From Microvirga mediterraneensis (GTDB lineage Bacteria > Pseudomonadota > Alphaproteobacteria > Rhizobiales > Beijerinckiaceae), in NCBI RefSeq assembly GCF_013520865.1, contig NZ_JACDXJ010000001.1, positions 4,263,501-4,327,500 on the forward strand: DNA of 64,000 nucleotides, written 5' to 3'. The notes under the pieces were generated by a model, which did not search any database, was not told where the DNA came from, and was given only the letters and a program-made list of their open reading frames with translations. Both the position numbers and the translations under genes were made by a program. Shown here in pieces: positions 33,200 through 41,028 of this stretch (positions are counted from its first letter, which is position 1; the number at the start of each line of letters is the position of its first letter).

Positions 33200-33415
33200 G
33201 GGAATTCCTTTCACTGTCGTTTGCACGTGGATGTGGGCCAAAGGCCAGTCACCCGTTAGTCGATAGATGGTAGAGAGAAGGAACGTGCGCCCGGCAGTGC
33301 CAAAGCGGGAAGCCCAGTCGTCCGGCCAAATGTCGATGAGGCTGTACCTAAGGCACGGTTGGGGCAATTACAAGGCAATGTCCCCTTAAGGGATAAACCG
33401 GCCCGACCTGGAAAA

Positions 33416-33679
33416 TCAGGCCTTTCGACCGCCCTGGCGGATCCCGGAAACGATATGCTGCAAGGCCTCCTCGCCGGCCGGGGTGAAGGAGATCTCATGC
33501 CCGTCGGCTTTGACCAGGCCCCGTCCGTCGAGTTCGTCCACAGCGGCGTCGCTGGCCCTGTGGCCGACGCCGTCCTTCTGGACCACGCTGCGGACCCGCT
33601 GGCCGCTCGACAGCTCGTGATAGGCCGCGAAGGCGAAGACCGCCAGCGCCTCGTCGCTCAACCCGGACAGATCCGCCAT
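33416..33679 (-). CDS. small winged-helix-like hypothetical protein
   Basis: 87 residues beginning MADLSGLSDEALAVFAFAAY. The central part (RSVVQKDGVGHRASDAAVDE) and end (LVKADGHEISFTPAGEEALQ) have the spacing of a winged helix-turn-helix with a C-terminal wing and helix. No exact family is recognised. GAGG precedes two adjacent ATGs (33682, 33679); the second has better spacing. Confidence 0.7.
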   Translation of the reverse strand: MADLSGLSDEALAVFAFAAYHELSSGQRVRSVVQKDGVGHRASDAAVDELDGRGLVKADGHEISFTPAGEEALQHIVSGIRQGGRKA

Positions 33680-33788
33680 CATGCACCTCGACACTCCTGA
33701 AAATCCTGTTCCGGTCAATGCGGGTTGCGGTCCGACCGTTCAAGCACGGCCGTGGAAAAAACCTCGGCTGCCCCGGCGTTCCCGCCCA

Positions 33789-33813
33789 GGAACACTCGCC
33801 CGGCCTTCACGTT
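33789..33813 (+). promoter_or_regulatory. EcfG-type promoter of the BON gene
   Basis: GGAAC at 33789-33793, 16-bp spacer, CGTT at 33810-33813; 56 nt upstream of the start codon. Exact consensus. Confidence 0.75.
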
Positions 33814-33869
33814 GGTTGCGCGACGGCCCCTCCGGGTGGCCCCGATCCATGATGACGAGGAGCGCTTCC

Positions 33870-34730
33870 ATGGCCAATGAACGCCGCTACGGCAATCAGG
33901 ATTTCGACTGGCGTGACCGCGAGGACGACGGCTACATCGCGCGCCGGGGTTTCGGCAACCGGCGCGCAGGATACGAGCGGGGATCCCGCTGGGGCGAAGA
34001 TGAAGGCTGGCGCCTCGAGCGCGAGGTCCGCGAGCGCGACTATGGGGACTCGGCCGGCTACGGCAGCGGCGGCTCGTCCCTCGACTGGCGCGACGTGGTC
34101 GGCGAGGATCGCGGAGGCTATGAGCGGCCCGTCTTCGGCTCCGACCGCCGCAGCGACCCGGATCAGTTCGGGCAGGACCGGTACGGCCGGAACCGTTCCG
34201 GTTCGGAGAGCTTCGGACGCGGCTCGCGCGACTACAACGAGGATCGCGGCTTCTTCGAGCGAGCGGGCGACGAGGTCCGCTCCTGGTTCGGCGACGAGGA
34301 CGCGGAACGCCGCCGCGAGCGGGACATGCGCGAGGCCGGAATGCATCGCGGTCGTGGGCCGAAGGGCTATCAGCGTTCCGATGCCCGCATTACGGAAGAC
34401 GTGAACGACCGCCTCACGGAGGATCCCCATATCGACGCGTCGGAGATCGAGGTGCGGGTGGAGAACCGCGAGGTCACGCTCACCGGCACCGTGAACAGCC
34501 GCTTCGAGAAGCGGCACGCGGAGGATCTGGCCGAGTCCGTCTCCGGCGTCACTCACGTGCAGAACAACCTTCGGGTCCAGCAGCCGGCGGATGCGGGCAT
34601 CGCCGGCTCCATGATGTCCGGCGCGGGCGCTGCGGGCGCGGGGAGCACCGGCTTGGTGGAGACCTCGGGCGCCGGCAGGGCCGCACCGACCCGGCGGCGG
34701 CCCGGCGGCTCCTCGGAAAGCGGGATCTGA
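33870..34730 (+). CDS. SWFGD-motif BON domain protein
   Basis: 286 residues. A long charged, Gly/Arg/Asp-rich N-terminal half (to about 135) leads to the SWFGD motif, a second conserved stretch GRGPKGYQRSDARITEDVND, and a BON domain at about 170-240 (DPHIDASEIEVRVENREVTL, then GVTHVQNNLRV). A Gly/Ala-rich tail ends it. BON domains are thought to bind phospholipid or membranes and appear in stress-induced proteins. GAGGAG upstream fixes the ATG at 33870. Preceded by an exact EcfG promoter, so it is probably a general-stress gene. Confidence 0.88.
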   Translation: MANERRYGNQDFDWRDREDDGYIARRGFGNRRAGYERGSRWGEDEGWRLEREVRERDYGDSAGYGSGGSSLDWRDVVGEDRGGYERPVFGSDRRSDPDQFGQDRYGRNRSGSESFGRGSRDYNEDRGFFERAGDEVRSWFGDEDAERRRERDMREAGMHRGRGPKGYQRSDARITEDVNDRLTEDPHIDASEIEVRVENREVTLTGTVNSRFEKRHAEDLAESVSGVTHVQNNLRVQQPADAGIAGSMMSGAGAAGAGSTGLVETSGAGRAAPTRRRPGGSSESGI

Positions 34731-34751
34731 CCGCCCCTGCCCGGTTTACCA

Positions 34752-34786
34752 GGATGCGCTTCTCCCCTTGGGGGCGAGGCGCATCC
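34752..34786 (+). terminator. hairpin 3' of the BON gene
   Basis: GGATGCGC (34752-34759) and GCGCATCC (34779-34786) with an inner CCCC/GGGG pair form a strong stem 22 bp past the stop codon. No clear T-run. Confidence 0.5.
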
Positions 34787-34861
34787 GTCGTACGAAGGCC
34801 CTTAGCCTTTCCCCCGGCACAGGTGCTCCCCATATGGGAGATGGGAAAGACGAGGACACAT

Positions 34862-35239
34862 ATGGCAGGTATTTCGGTCACGCTCGAAGGCGACAACATT
34901 CAGCTGGCATTCCAGAAGGGCGAGCAATCGACCGCCGTGGTCATGGATCCCCATGCCGCCCGCTCGCTCGTCAGGGCCGTGAGCCAGCTGCTCTCCGCCA
35001 TCGGCGAATCCACCGAGGAAGGCGGCGACGACACGCCGGAGGAACTGGTCGACGTGACGTCCCAGACCATCGATGTCGGCATGGACGAGCACGGCATGGC
35101 CGTCGTGGCCCTTCAGGCCGGCATGATGCCGCCCTTCCTTTTGCGTCTGAAGGATGACGAAGCCCGTCACATCGCCCAAAGCCTGCTCGAGATCCTCAAC
35201 AGCCCGCGCGACGTTCGGGTCTCGCACGGGGATCATTAA
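34862..35239 (+). CDS. conserved hypothetical protein
   Basis: 125 residues, acidic, with regular strands and helices: MAGISVTLEGDNIQLAFQKG, HAARSLVRAVSQLLSAIGES, then a Glu/Asp-rich linker and a C-terminal helix DDEARHIAQSLLEILNSPRD. No recognised domain. GAGG seven bases upstream supports ATG 34862. It sits inside the stress-gene cluster but lacks its own visible EcfG promoter. Confidence 0.72.
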   Translation: MAGISVTLEGDNIQLAFQKGEQSTAVVMDPHAARSLVRAVSQLLSAIGESTEEGGDDTPEELVDVTSQTIDVGMDEHGMAVVALQAGMMPPFLLRLKDDEARHIAQSLLEILNSPRDVRVSHGDH

Positions 35240-35354
35240 GGCCTTTTCCGGCGAAGAAGGACCGGCTCAACGCTCGAGCAGCGGCGCAGCTCGACGCTCA
35301 AGAAAGCTTGATCCGCACCTGAGCAGTCCCTCGGGCCCTTAGCTCGGCCGGCGC

Positions 35355-35379
35355 GGAACTTCATTACGGCCATTCTGTT
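35355..35379 (+). promoter_or_regulatory. EcfG-like promoter of the nucleotidyltransferase-phosphoesterase pair
   Basis: GGAAC at 35355-35359, 16-bp spacer, TGTT at 35376-35379, 40 nt before the ATG at 35420. One base off the CGTT consensus, the same variant as at 37259 and 39462. Confidence 0.6.
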
Positions 35380-35419
35380 GTCGAACGCGGGGCATTCTCG
35401 GCCGCGCTTGGACAAGGCC

Positions 35420-36235
35420 ATGGCAGTTCACGATCCAGATCTCGTTTCAGGTATCCACCATGGCGTCCCTCTCATGGACGCCAAAGCGGAGCCGACCCTC
35501 AAATACCCAGAATCCGAAGCCTTCTATGCGGAGGCACTCCGCGAGTTGAACAATCTCGGCCTGCCCTTCCTGCTCGCCGGCACTTATGCCCTGTCGGCCT
35601 ATACGGGGATCACGCGGCCGACCAAGGACCTCGACATCTTCTGCAAGGCCGGCGACTACACCCGCGTCCTGTCGCATTTCAAGAGCATCGGCTATTCCGT
35701 CGAGATCGAGGACGACCGCTGGCTCGGCAAGGTGTTCAAGGGCCAGTACTTCTTCGACGTGATCTTCGCCTCGTCGAACGGCACCATGCCGATCGGCGAC
35801 CAGTGGTTCGAGCGCGCGCGCCAGATCGAAGTCTTCGGCAACCCGGTGCGCATTGTCGGGCCGACCGAGCTCGTCTGGTCGAAATGCTTCATCCAGCTGC
35901 GCCACCGCTATGACGGCGCGGACGTGGCGCACACGATCCTGAAAGCGCATGACCAGATCGACTGGCATGCCCTGCTCGCCTACATGGAAGTGCATTGGGA
36001 GGTGCTGCTCATGCACCTTCTCAACTTCCGCTGGATCTACCCATCGGAGCGCGACAAGGTTCCGCGCTGGGTGATGGACGAGCTCCTCGACAGACTTTCC
36101 AAGCAGCTCGATCTTCCGCCGCCGCAGATGAAGGTCTGCCGTGGGCGGATGTTCTCCCGCATCGACTACGAGATCGATGTCAAGCAATGGGGCTTCGCCG
36201 ACGTCGGCGGCGAAGGTGAATGGCGGAATGAGTGA
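35420..36235 (+). CDS. nucleotidyltransferase-fold protein
   Basis: 271 residues. The polymerase-beta-like nucleotidyltransferase signature is visible near residues 55-75: LAGTYALSAYTGITRPTKDLD, with DLDIF giving the metal Asp pair; later acidic position DVIF (about 112). The C-terminal part is helical with several Trp. It could be an NTP transferase or an inactive homologue; substrate unknown. Its last codons overlap the start of the metallophosphoesterase gene, so the two proteins are made together and may act on the same substrate. ATG 35420 is preferred; ATG 35474 is an alternative. Confidence 0.8.
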   Translation: MAVHDPDLVSGIHHGVPLMDAKAEPTLKYPESEAFYAEALRELNNLGLPFLLAGTYALSAYTGITRPTKDLDIFCKAGDYTRVLSHFKSIGYSVEIEDDRWLGKVFKGQYFFDVIFASSNGTMPIGDQWFERARQIEVFGNPVRIVGPTELVWSKCFIQLRHRYDGADVAHTILKAHDQIDWHALLAYMEVHWEVLLMHLLNFRWIYPSERDKVPRWVMDELLDRLSKQLDLPPPQMKVCRGRMFSRIDYEIDVKQWGFADVGGEGEWRNE

Positions 36236-36953
36236 CGAACCAAAGCCAATCATGAAGGTCGCGGCCATGGGCGACCTTCATGTTCGCGAAGACAACTGGG
36301 TATCCTACCGCGACCTGTTCGGCGAAATTTCGAGAGAGGCCGATGTCCTCGTGCTCGCCGGTGACCTCACCGATCTCGGCAAGCCGAAGGAAGCCGAACT
36401 TCTGGCGCAGGACATCAAGTCCTGCTCGATTCCCGTGGTCGGGGTGCTCGGCAATCACGATTACGAATGCGGCGCTCACGAGGAGGTGACGCACATTCTC
36501 CGCGATGCCGGAATGCGGGTCCTCGACGGGCAGTCCGTCGAGATCGAGGGTGTCGGATTCGTCGGCGTCAAAGGCTTTGCCGGCGGCTTCGGGCGTCGGA
36601 TGCTCGGCTCCTTCGGCGAGCCGGCCATCAAGCAGTTCGTCGGCGAGACCATGAACGAGACGCTGCGGCTCGAGAACGCCATGCGGCAGGTGCGCGCGAA
36701 GCGTTCGATGGTCATTCTCCATTACGCGCCGATCACGGAGACGATCGAAAGCGAGCCTTTGGAAATCTATCCGTTCCTGGGTTCGTCCCGGCTGGCGGAA
36801 ACCATCGACCGCTTCAAGGTCAGCGCCATCGTTCATGGCCATGCTCATCGCGGCCGCTTCGAGGGTCGCACGCCCGGCGGTCAGCCGGTCTACAACGTCG
36901 CCAAGCATATCGAGAAGCCGAACGGCAAGCCTTACGCCATCATCGAGATCTGA
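36228..36953 (+). CDS. calcineurin-like metallophosphoesterase
   Basis: 241 residues with all metal motifs: GDLHVRED, LAGDLTDLG, GVLGNHDYE, an HYAPITET segment and HGHAHRGRF. This is the small single-domain class of phosphodiesterases acting on nucleotides or phosphoester links. The start ATG at 36228 overlaps the end of the nucleotidyltransferase gene by eight bases. Cotranscription from the EcfG-like promoter at 35355 is likely. Confidence 0.9.
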   Translation: MSDEPKPIMKVAAMGDLHVREDNWVSYRDLFGEISREADVLVLAGDLTDLGKPKEAELLAQDIKSCSIPVVGVLGNHDYECGAHEEVTHILRDAGMRVLDGQSVEIEGVGFVGVKGFAGGFGRRMLGSFGEPAIKQFVGETMNETLRLENAMRQVRAKRSMVILHYAPITETIESEPLEIYPFLGSSRLAETIDRFKVSAIVHGHAHRGRFEGRTPGGQPVYNVAKHIEKPNGKPYAIIEI

Positions 36954-37001
36954 ACCGGCGCGCCTGTGGCCGCCGGCTCATGCTGCGGCCGATGTCCAGG
37001 C

Positions 37002-37223
37002 TCAGAAGCGCGTGCCGGGATTCGTCGGATTGCCGGGAAGATAATCCGGTTCGGAGCCGGGGCCCTTCGGGTCGGTGATGCCCGGATCGTTGACGGGATA
37101 CGGCGTGCGCGGCCCGGTCGGGCCGATATCCGGCTCCTCGTCGGGCATCGTGCCCGGCGGAACCTCGCTCGGGATGTTGCCGCCGGGAGCAGGTTCGTTG
37201 GTCGGCACTCCTGGGTTGGTCAT
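37002..37223 (-). CDS. small Pro/Gly-rich stress-associated protein
   Basis: 73 residues with 19 or more prolines and many Gly, Asp and Glu (MTNPGVPTNEPAPGGNIPSE opening, GNPTNPGTRF end). Disordered; no domain. It diverges from the DJ-1 gene, and both carry GGAAC-type promoters in the shared 125-bp gap, so stress induction is likely. No function is proposed. Confidence 0.65.
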   Translation of the reverse strand: MTNPGVPTNEPAPGGNIPSEVPPGTMPDEEPDIGPTGPRTPYPVNDPGITDPKGPGSEPDYLPGNPTNPGTRF

Positions 37224-37258
37224 CGCTTCTTCCTTGTTTCGAAAGCCGTGACTGGGTC

Positions 37259-37283
37259 AACAGGCCCGTCCCGCCAGGGTTCC
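37259..37283 (-). promoter_or_regulatory. EcfG-like promoter of the Pro-rich gene
   Basis: Minus strand GGAAC (37283-37279), 16-bp spacer, TGTT (37262-37259), 35 nt upstream of the start. Back-to-back with the promoter at 37291. Confidence 0.55.
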
Positions 37284-37290
37284 CGCGAGC

Positions 37291-37315
37291 GGAACCCCTT
37301 ATCCCTCCATCCGTT
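37291..37315 (+). promoter_or_regulatory. EcfG-type promoter of the DJ-1/PfpI gene
   Basis: GGAAC at 37291-37295, 16-bp spacer, CGTT at 37312-37315, 33 nt upstream of the ATG. Exact consensus. Confidence 0.75.
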
Positions 37316-37348
37316 TTCAAACAGATCCCCCAACGAATGGAGAATGCG

Positions 37349-37930
37349 ATGCCTGACATTAAACAGGCCAAGATCCTCATCATGGCGACCGATGGTTTCG
37401 AGGAATCGGAGCTCACGGTCCCGCAGGAAAAGCTCGCCGATGCCGGTGCGACGGTCGAAGTCGCGGCGCCGAAATCCCGCATGAAGTCCGGCAAGATCTA
37501 CGGCTGGGACAAGACGGATTGGGGCAAGACCGTATCGGTCGACAAGGACCTCGAAGACGTGAACCCGTCCGATTACGATGCGCTCGTTCTGCCCGGTGGG
37601 CAGATCAATCCCGATAAGCTGCGCGTGGAGCCGAAGGCGCTCGAGATCATCCGAGCCTTCTACTCCTCCGGAAAAACTCTCGCGGCCATCTGTCACGCGC
37701 CCTGGCTCCTCATCGAGGCCGGCGTGATCAAGGGCAAGCAATGCACGTCCTATCATTCGATCAAGACGGATGTGATCAACGCCGGCGGACAATGGCGGGA
37801 CGAGACGGTCGTGACCGATCAGGGCCTCATCACCAGCCGCAATCCGGGCGATCTCGATGCCTTCGTGAGCAAGATCATCGAGGAAATCCGCGAGGGCTCC
37901 CATGCGGGCCGGCGTGCGGCGGCAGAATAA
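37349..37930 (+). CDS. DJ-1/PfpI family protein (class I glutamine amidotransferase-like)
   Basis: 193 residues of the PfpI/YhbO fold: ILIMATDGFEESEL at the start, DYDALVLPGGQINPDKLR in the middle, and the nucleophile elbow AAICHAPWLL with its Cys, followed by CTSYHSIKTDVINAGG. Family members protect against glycation or act as proteases or chaperones under stress. GGAG six bases upstream fixes ATG 37349 over an in-frame ATG at 37337. Confidence 0.92.
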   Translation: MPDIKQAKILIMATDGFEESELTVPQEKLADAGATVEVAAPKSRMKSGKIYGWDKTDWGKTVSVDKDLEDVNPSDYDALVLPGGQINPDKLRVEPKALEIIRAFYSSGKTLAAICHAPWLLIEAGVIKGKQCTSYHSIKTDVINAGGQWRDETVVTDQGLITSRNPGDLDAFVSKIIEEIREGSHAGRRAAAE

Positions 37931-37949
37931 GTCTCATCTTTCCGGACAC

Positions 37950-37981
37950 AAAAAAGCGGCCGGTGAGAACCGGCCGCTTTC
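37950..37981. terminator. bidirectional rho-independent terminator
   Basis: AAAAAA-GCGGCCGGT-GAGA-ACCGGCCGC-TTT: a perfect 9-bp stem with an A-run on one side and a T-run on the other. It serves the DJ-1 gene (+) and the Tim44-like gene (-), whose stop lies at 38001. Confidence 0.85.
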
Positions 37982-38000
37982 GCATTCCTATGATCGGGAT

Positions 38001-38996
38001 TTAGGCCTGCTGGATCGCCGAGACTTTCCAGGAACCGCCCTGATCGCGGCGGAACGTCCAGAGCTCCGTCGCCTCCTCGACCTTGTTCGGATCGCCTTCC
38101 ACCACACGGCCTGTGGCCCTGTCGGTCATGACGTCGGTGATGCCGAAGCGCATGGCGACGGTGGCGTAATCCGTGCTGCCCTCACGCCAGGCTTCCGAAA
38201 GGTCGCCCTGGTTGAGGCGGACGTTGGAGAGCTTGTTCACGACGCCGCGGGCGGCGTTGTCGTTGAGCTCCTCCTGAATGTATCCGGCCATCTCGGGCGT
38301 GGCGAGCTGCCAGAGCTTCGCGACGTCTTCCCGCGAATAGGCGTCCTGCATCTCGACGAGGCCGCGTTCGAAGGCCGCAAAATCGCTCTCGCCGATGCCG
38401 ATCTCGTCGCGAACGCCCGGACGGGCCTGAGCCTGCTGAGGCCGACCGCCGAGGGCGCCGCCCAGGGCACTGCCGAGACCGCCGCCCAAACCGGCCCCCA
38501 AGCCGCCGCCCATGGAACGGGCATAGCCCTGGTCAGGGCCGGCATAGGCCGGCTCCTGGCGCCTGCGGAACCACTTCATGGCGAAGGAGACCAGCAGGAC
38601 CACGAGGCCGATCTGGAGCAGGAGACCGAAGATCGACGCAAGGCCGCCGAGACCGCCGAAGAAGCCATGGCCGAACAGCATGCCGAGCAGGCCCGCGCCG
38701 AACAGGCCGGCCATCAGGCCCGTGCCGAATCCGAAGCGGCGAGGCTGTGCCACGTTCGGGGCCGGCGTGCCGGGCCGGGTCATGTTCGGGCCCTGGTTCG
38801 GGATCTGCGAGCGCTGGATCGGGGCCGCCGCTTCAGGGGCCGTCCGGGTTGCCGGCGGGGGCGTGTAGGTGCGCGCGCCGCGCGAGCCGAAACTGCTCCG
38901 GCCGCCGACTCGAGCCTCAGCCGCACTTCCGGCAAGGACCAAGGCCGCCGCCAAGGCGACCATCACCCGACTGCGGCGAGAAGCGAATTTCATCAT
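38001..38996 (-). CDS. Tim44-like domain membrane protein
   Basis: 331 residues. Signal peptide or anchor at 5-27 (VMVALAAALVLAGSAAEA), Pro/Thr-rich linker, then Gly/Leu membrane segments near 90-145 (GTGLMAGLFGAGLLGMLFGH, LLLQIGLVVLLVSFAMKWF). A Gly-rich hinge precedes the Tim44-like domain at about 195-331 (FAAFERGLVEMQDAYSREDV, ELWTFRRDQGGSWKVSAIQQ). Bacterial Tim44-like proteins are linked to transport or envelope functions, but the role is unclear. Start ATG at 38996 (second at 38993); upstream in-frame codons lie in hairpin-rich leader sequence. Confidence 0.85.
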   Translation of the reverse strand: MMKFASRRSRVMVALAAALVLAGSAAEARVGGRSSFGSRGARTYTPPPATRTAPEAAAPIQRSQIPNQGPNMTRPGTPAPNVAQPRRFGFGTGLMAGLFGAGLLGMLFGHGFFGGLGGLASIFGLLLQIGLVVLLVSFAMKWFRRRQEPAYAGPDQGYARSMGGGLGAGLGGGLGSALGGALGGRPQQAQARPGVRDEIGIGESDFAAFERGLVEMQDAYSREDVAKLWQLATPEMAGYIQEELNDNAARGVVNKLSNVRLNQGDLSEAWREGSTDYATVAMRFGITDVMTDRATGRVVEGDPNKVEEATELWTFRRDQGGSWKVSAIQQA

Positions 38997-39036
38997 CGTC
39001 TTTGTTTTCCATCCCTCTGGAGCACAATGCTCCTTG

Positions 39037-39057
39037 GGCATCATGTGGTGATGCCCG
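39037..39057. other. hairpin in the leader upstream of the Tim44-like gene
   Basis: GGGCATCATGTGGTGATGCCC forms a near-perfect stem about 40 bp upstream of the start; a smaller GGAGCACAATGCTCC hairpin lies at about 39019-39033. They could regulate translation or be the remains of a short repeat. Confidence 0.4.
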
Positions 39058-39147
39058 GAGGATTCCGGAAGGGTCGGGCCCATCGATTTTGGCCGCCGCC
39101 GCCGCCAACCTTGTGAAAGCGGGGATGACAGCGGCAGCATACCGACC

Positions 39148-39423
39148 TCAACGCCCCTGCTTCTGCTTCAGCTGGTCGATCCGCTTCGAGGCTTCGGCCT
39201 TGTCGAGATCGGGGTCGAAAGCCTTCGGATCGTGCGCCTGCTCGGACAGGGTTTTCAAATAGGACGCCTGGGCGCCGGTCATCGGCTCGTCGCCGGAAAC
39301 CCATTCGTCCGGATCCTTGATCTGGTTGTCGGAAAGATCAGGGTGCACCTTCGGGTTATCTGCCTCTGCGGAAGGCTTATGGTTAACCGCGGAGTGGTTC
39401 GTCGCTTTATCATGCGAAGACAT
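39148..39423 (-). CDS. DUF3072 family protein
   Basis: 91 residues. The DUF3072 signature is clear: DPDEWVSGDEPMTGAQASYL followed by KTLSEQAHDP. The N-terminal half is His/Asn/Ser-rich and disordered. Function unknown; members are small and frequently stress-associated. An EcfG-like promoter lies 39-63 bp upstream. Confidence 0.87.
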   Translation of the reverse strand: MSSHDKATNHSAVNHKPSAEADNPKVHPDLSDNQIKDPDEWVSGDEPMTGAQASYLKTLSEQAHDPKAFDPDLDKAEASKRIDQLKQKQGR

Positions 39424-39437
39424 TCAGGACTCCTATT

Positions 39438-39452
39438 GTTCTCATTTTGTTC
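39438..39452. promoter_or_regulatory. LexA box (distal to dinB)
   Basis: GTTC-TCATTTT-GTTC, nearly the same as the box in the structured RNA promoters (GTTC-TCACTTT-GTTC). It lies 15 bp upstream of the DUF3072 start and about 150 bp upstream of the polymerase gene, so it may regulate either. Confidence 0.6.
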
Positions 39453-39461
39453 TGAAACGAG

Positions 39462-39486
39462 AACACTCTTGCAGAGCGTTGGTTCC
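39462..39486 (-). promoter_or_regulatory. EcfG-like promoter of the DUF3072 gene
   Basis: Minus strand GGAAC (39486-39482), 16-bp spacer, TGTT (39465-39462), 38 nt upstream of the start. Confidence 0.55.
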
Positions 39487-39564
39487 TCAAGGAAAGGCGG
39501 ATTAACCCGGCCGATTATTCCCCGTTATCCACAGATACCGGCCTCGACTCGCCGCCAAGCTTAT

Positions 39565-39579
39565 GTTCTTGATCTGTTC
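39565..39579 (+). promoter_or_regulatory. LexA box immediately upstream of the Y-family polymerase
   Basis: GTTC-TTGATCT-GTTC ends 23 bp before the ATG at 39603, where a promoter core would be. Matches the alphaproteobacterial SOS box exactly. Confidence 0.75.
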
Positions 39580-39602
39580 TTGATCAGCAAGCAGGTGGCG
39601 GC

Positions 39603-40847
39603 ATGCGCAAACCGACCGGTCTGGAGCGGCTCTATGTCGACTTCGATTCCTTCTTCGCCAGCGCCGAGCAGCACCTTCAGCCGCATCTGCGCGGCAGGCC
39701 CGTCGGGGTGATCCCGGTCGATTCCGAGCACACGGGCCTCATCGCCGTCAGCCGGGAGGCGAAGACCATGGGGATCAAGCGCGGCACCTTCGTGCGCGAT
39801 GCCCGCAGGCAATGCCCCGGCCTCGTTCTCGTGACGGCGCGGCACGAGCTCTATGTGCAGCTGCACAAGGAGATCATCCGGGCCATCGAAACCGTGGTTC
39901 CGGTGAAGGCGGTCTGCTCCATCGACGAGATGCTCTGCGCGCTCCTCCCCGCCGAGTGGCCGCAGGCGCTCCGGATCGGGCAGCGGGTCAAGGAGGCCAT
40001 CGCCACGGGGATCGGCCCTACCCTGACCTGTTCGGTCGGCCTCGGCCCGAACGACCTCCTGGCCAAGATCGCAGCCGAGATGGAAAAGCCCGACGGTCTC
40101 GTGGCCCTCCACCCGGACGACCTGCCCGGCCGCTTGCTGTCCCTCGATCTGACGGATATTCCCGGCATCGCCCGGGGCAACGCGGCGCGCCTGGCCCGCG
40201 CCGGGATCGCCGACATGGAGGCCTTGTGGCGGCTCCAGCCCAAGGAACTGCGCCGGCTCTGGGGCAGCGTCGAGGGGGAGCGGCTCTGGATGGGACTCCA
40301 TGGCCATACGGTGGAGCGCCCCGAGACGCAGCGACGGATGTTCGGGCATGGGCGCGTCCTGCCGGCGGACTGGCGCTCGCTGAACGGCGCCTATGCGGCA
40401 GCCCGCGTGCTCCTTGCCAAGGCCTCGGCCCGGATGCGCCGCGCCGGCTTCTCGGCCCGGGCGCTCGCCCTCTGGCTGACGGACAGGAACAGTGCCGGAT
40501 GGTACGGCGAGGAGCGTTTCCGGCCGACCTGGGACGACCCGTCCCTGCTGGCCTCGCTGAACCGCCTGTTCCTGCATGCCGAACGGGAGGAGATGCATCG
40601 CAGCCGCAGCGTGCATGTGGCCCTGCACGATCTGGTGCCGCTGGGCGAGATCGAGGAGGATCTGTTCGACCACACGCCGGAGGCGCAGCTCAAGCGCCGG
40701 ATGGAATATCTGTCGACCATCGCCGACCGGCTGAACGTCACCCACCGCAGGACCCTCCTCCACTGGGGACCATGGGTGACGATCCCCGGCGGCTATGCGG
40801 GGGCGAAGATCGCCTTCAACCGCATTCCCGATGCAGAGGATTTCTAG
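39603..40847 (+). CDS. dinB: Y-family translesion DNA polymerase (DinB/UmuC-like)
   Basis: 414 residues. Catalytic motifs: YVDFDSFFASAEQ (Asp, steric-gate Phe region) near residue 11, SREAKTMGIKRG, and CSIDEM (Asp-Glu pair) near 105. Helix-hairpin-helix DIPGIARGNAARL lies near 185 and the little-finger domain covers about 235-345. The CSIDEM variant and divergent palm suggest a UmuC-like group rather than classic Pol IV. No beta-clamp peptide was identified with confidence. LexA boxes upstream place it in the SOS regulon. Confidence 0.9.
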   Translation: MRKPTGLERLYVDFDSFFASAEQHLQPHLRGRPVGVIPVDSEHTGLIAVSREAKTMGIKRGTFVRDARRQCPGLVLVTARHELYVQLHKEIIRAIETVVPVKAVCSIDEMLCALLPAEWPQALRIGQRVKEAIATGIGPTLTCSVGLGPNDLLAKIAAEMEKPDGLVALHPDDLPGRLLSLDLTDIPGIARGNAARLARAGIADMEALWRLQPKELRRLWGSVEGERLWMGLHGHTVERPETQRRMFGHGRVLPADWRSLNGAYAAARVLLAKASARMRRAGFSARALALWLTDRNSAGWYGEERFRPTWDDPSLLASLNRLFLHAEREEMHRSRSVHVALHDLVPLGEIEEDLFDHTPEAQLKRRMEYLSTIADRLNVTHRRTLLHWGPWVTIPGGYAGAKIAFNRIPDAEDF

Positions 40848-41028
40848 AACTCTTACCGTCCTGGCCGCTCCCCAACCTGAGCCGGGGTCAGTTATGGGCA
40901 TCCACGCCTTGGCAGCGGTGCGGTTCCCAGGACGTTGGTGGCCGGGACTGATCCCCGGATCAAGTCCGGGGCCGGTCATGACGCGGGTGGAGCCGATGCT
41001 TGTGTCAAAGAGCCAGCACCTTTGGGCC
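40848..41028. repeat. gene-free stretch with R2-like palindrome
   Basis: No gene is supported from 40848 to 41733. This first part has a CCCCGGATCAAGTCCGGGG palindrome with flanking GGTCATGACGCGG (about 40950-40985), of R2 type. It lies beyond the 3' end of structured RNA copy 2. Confidence 0.5.
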
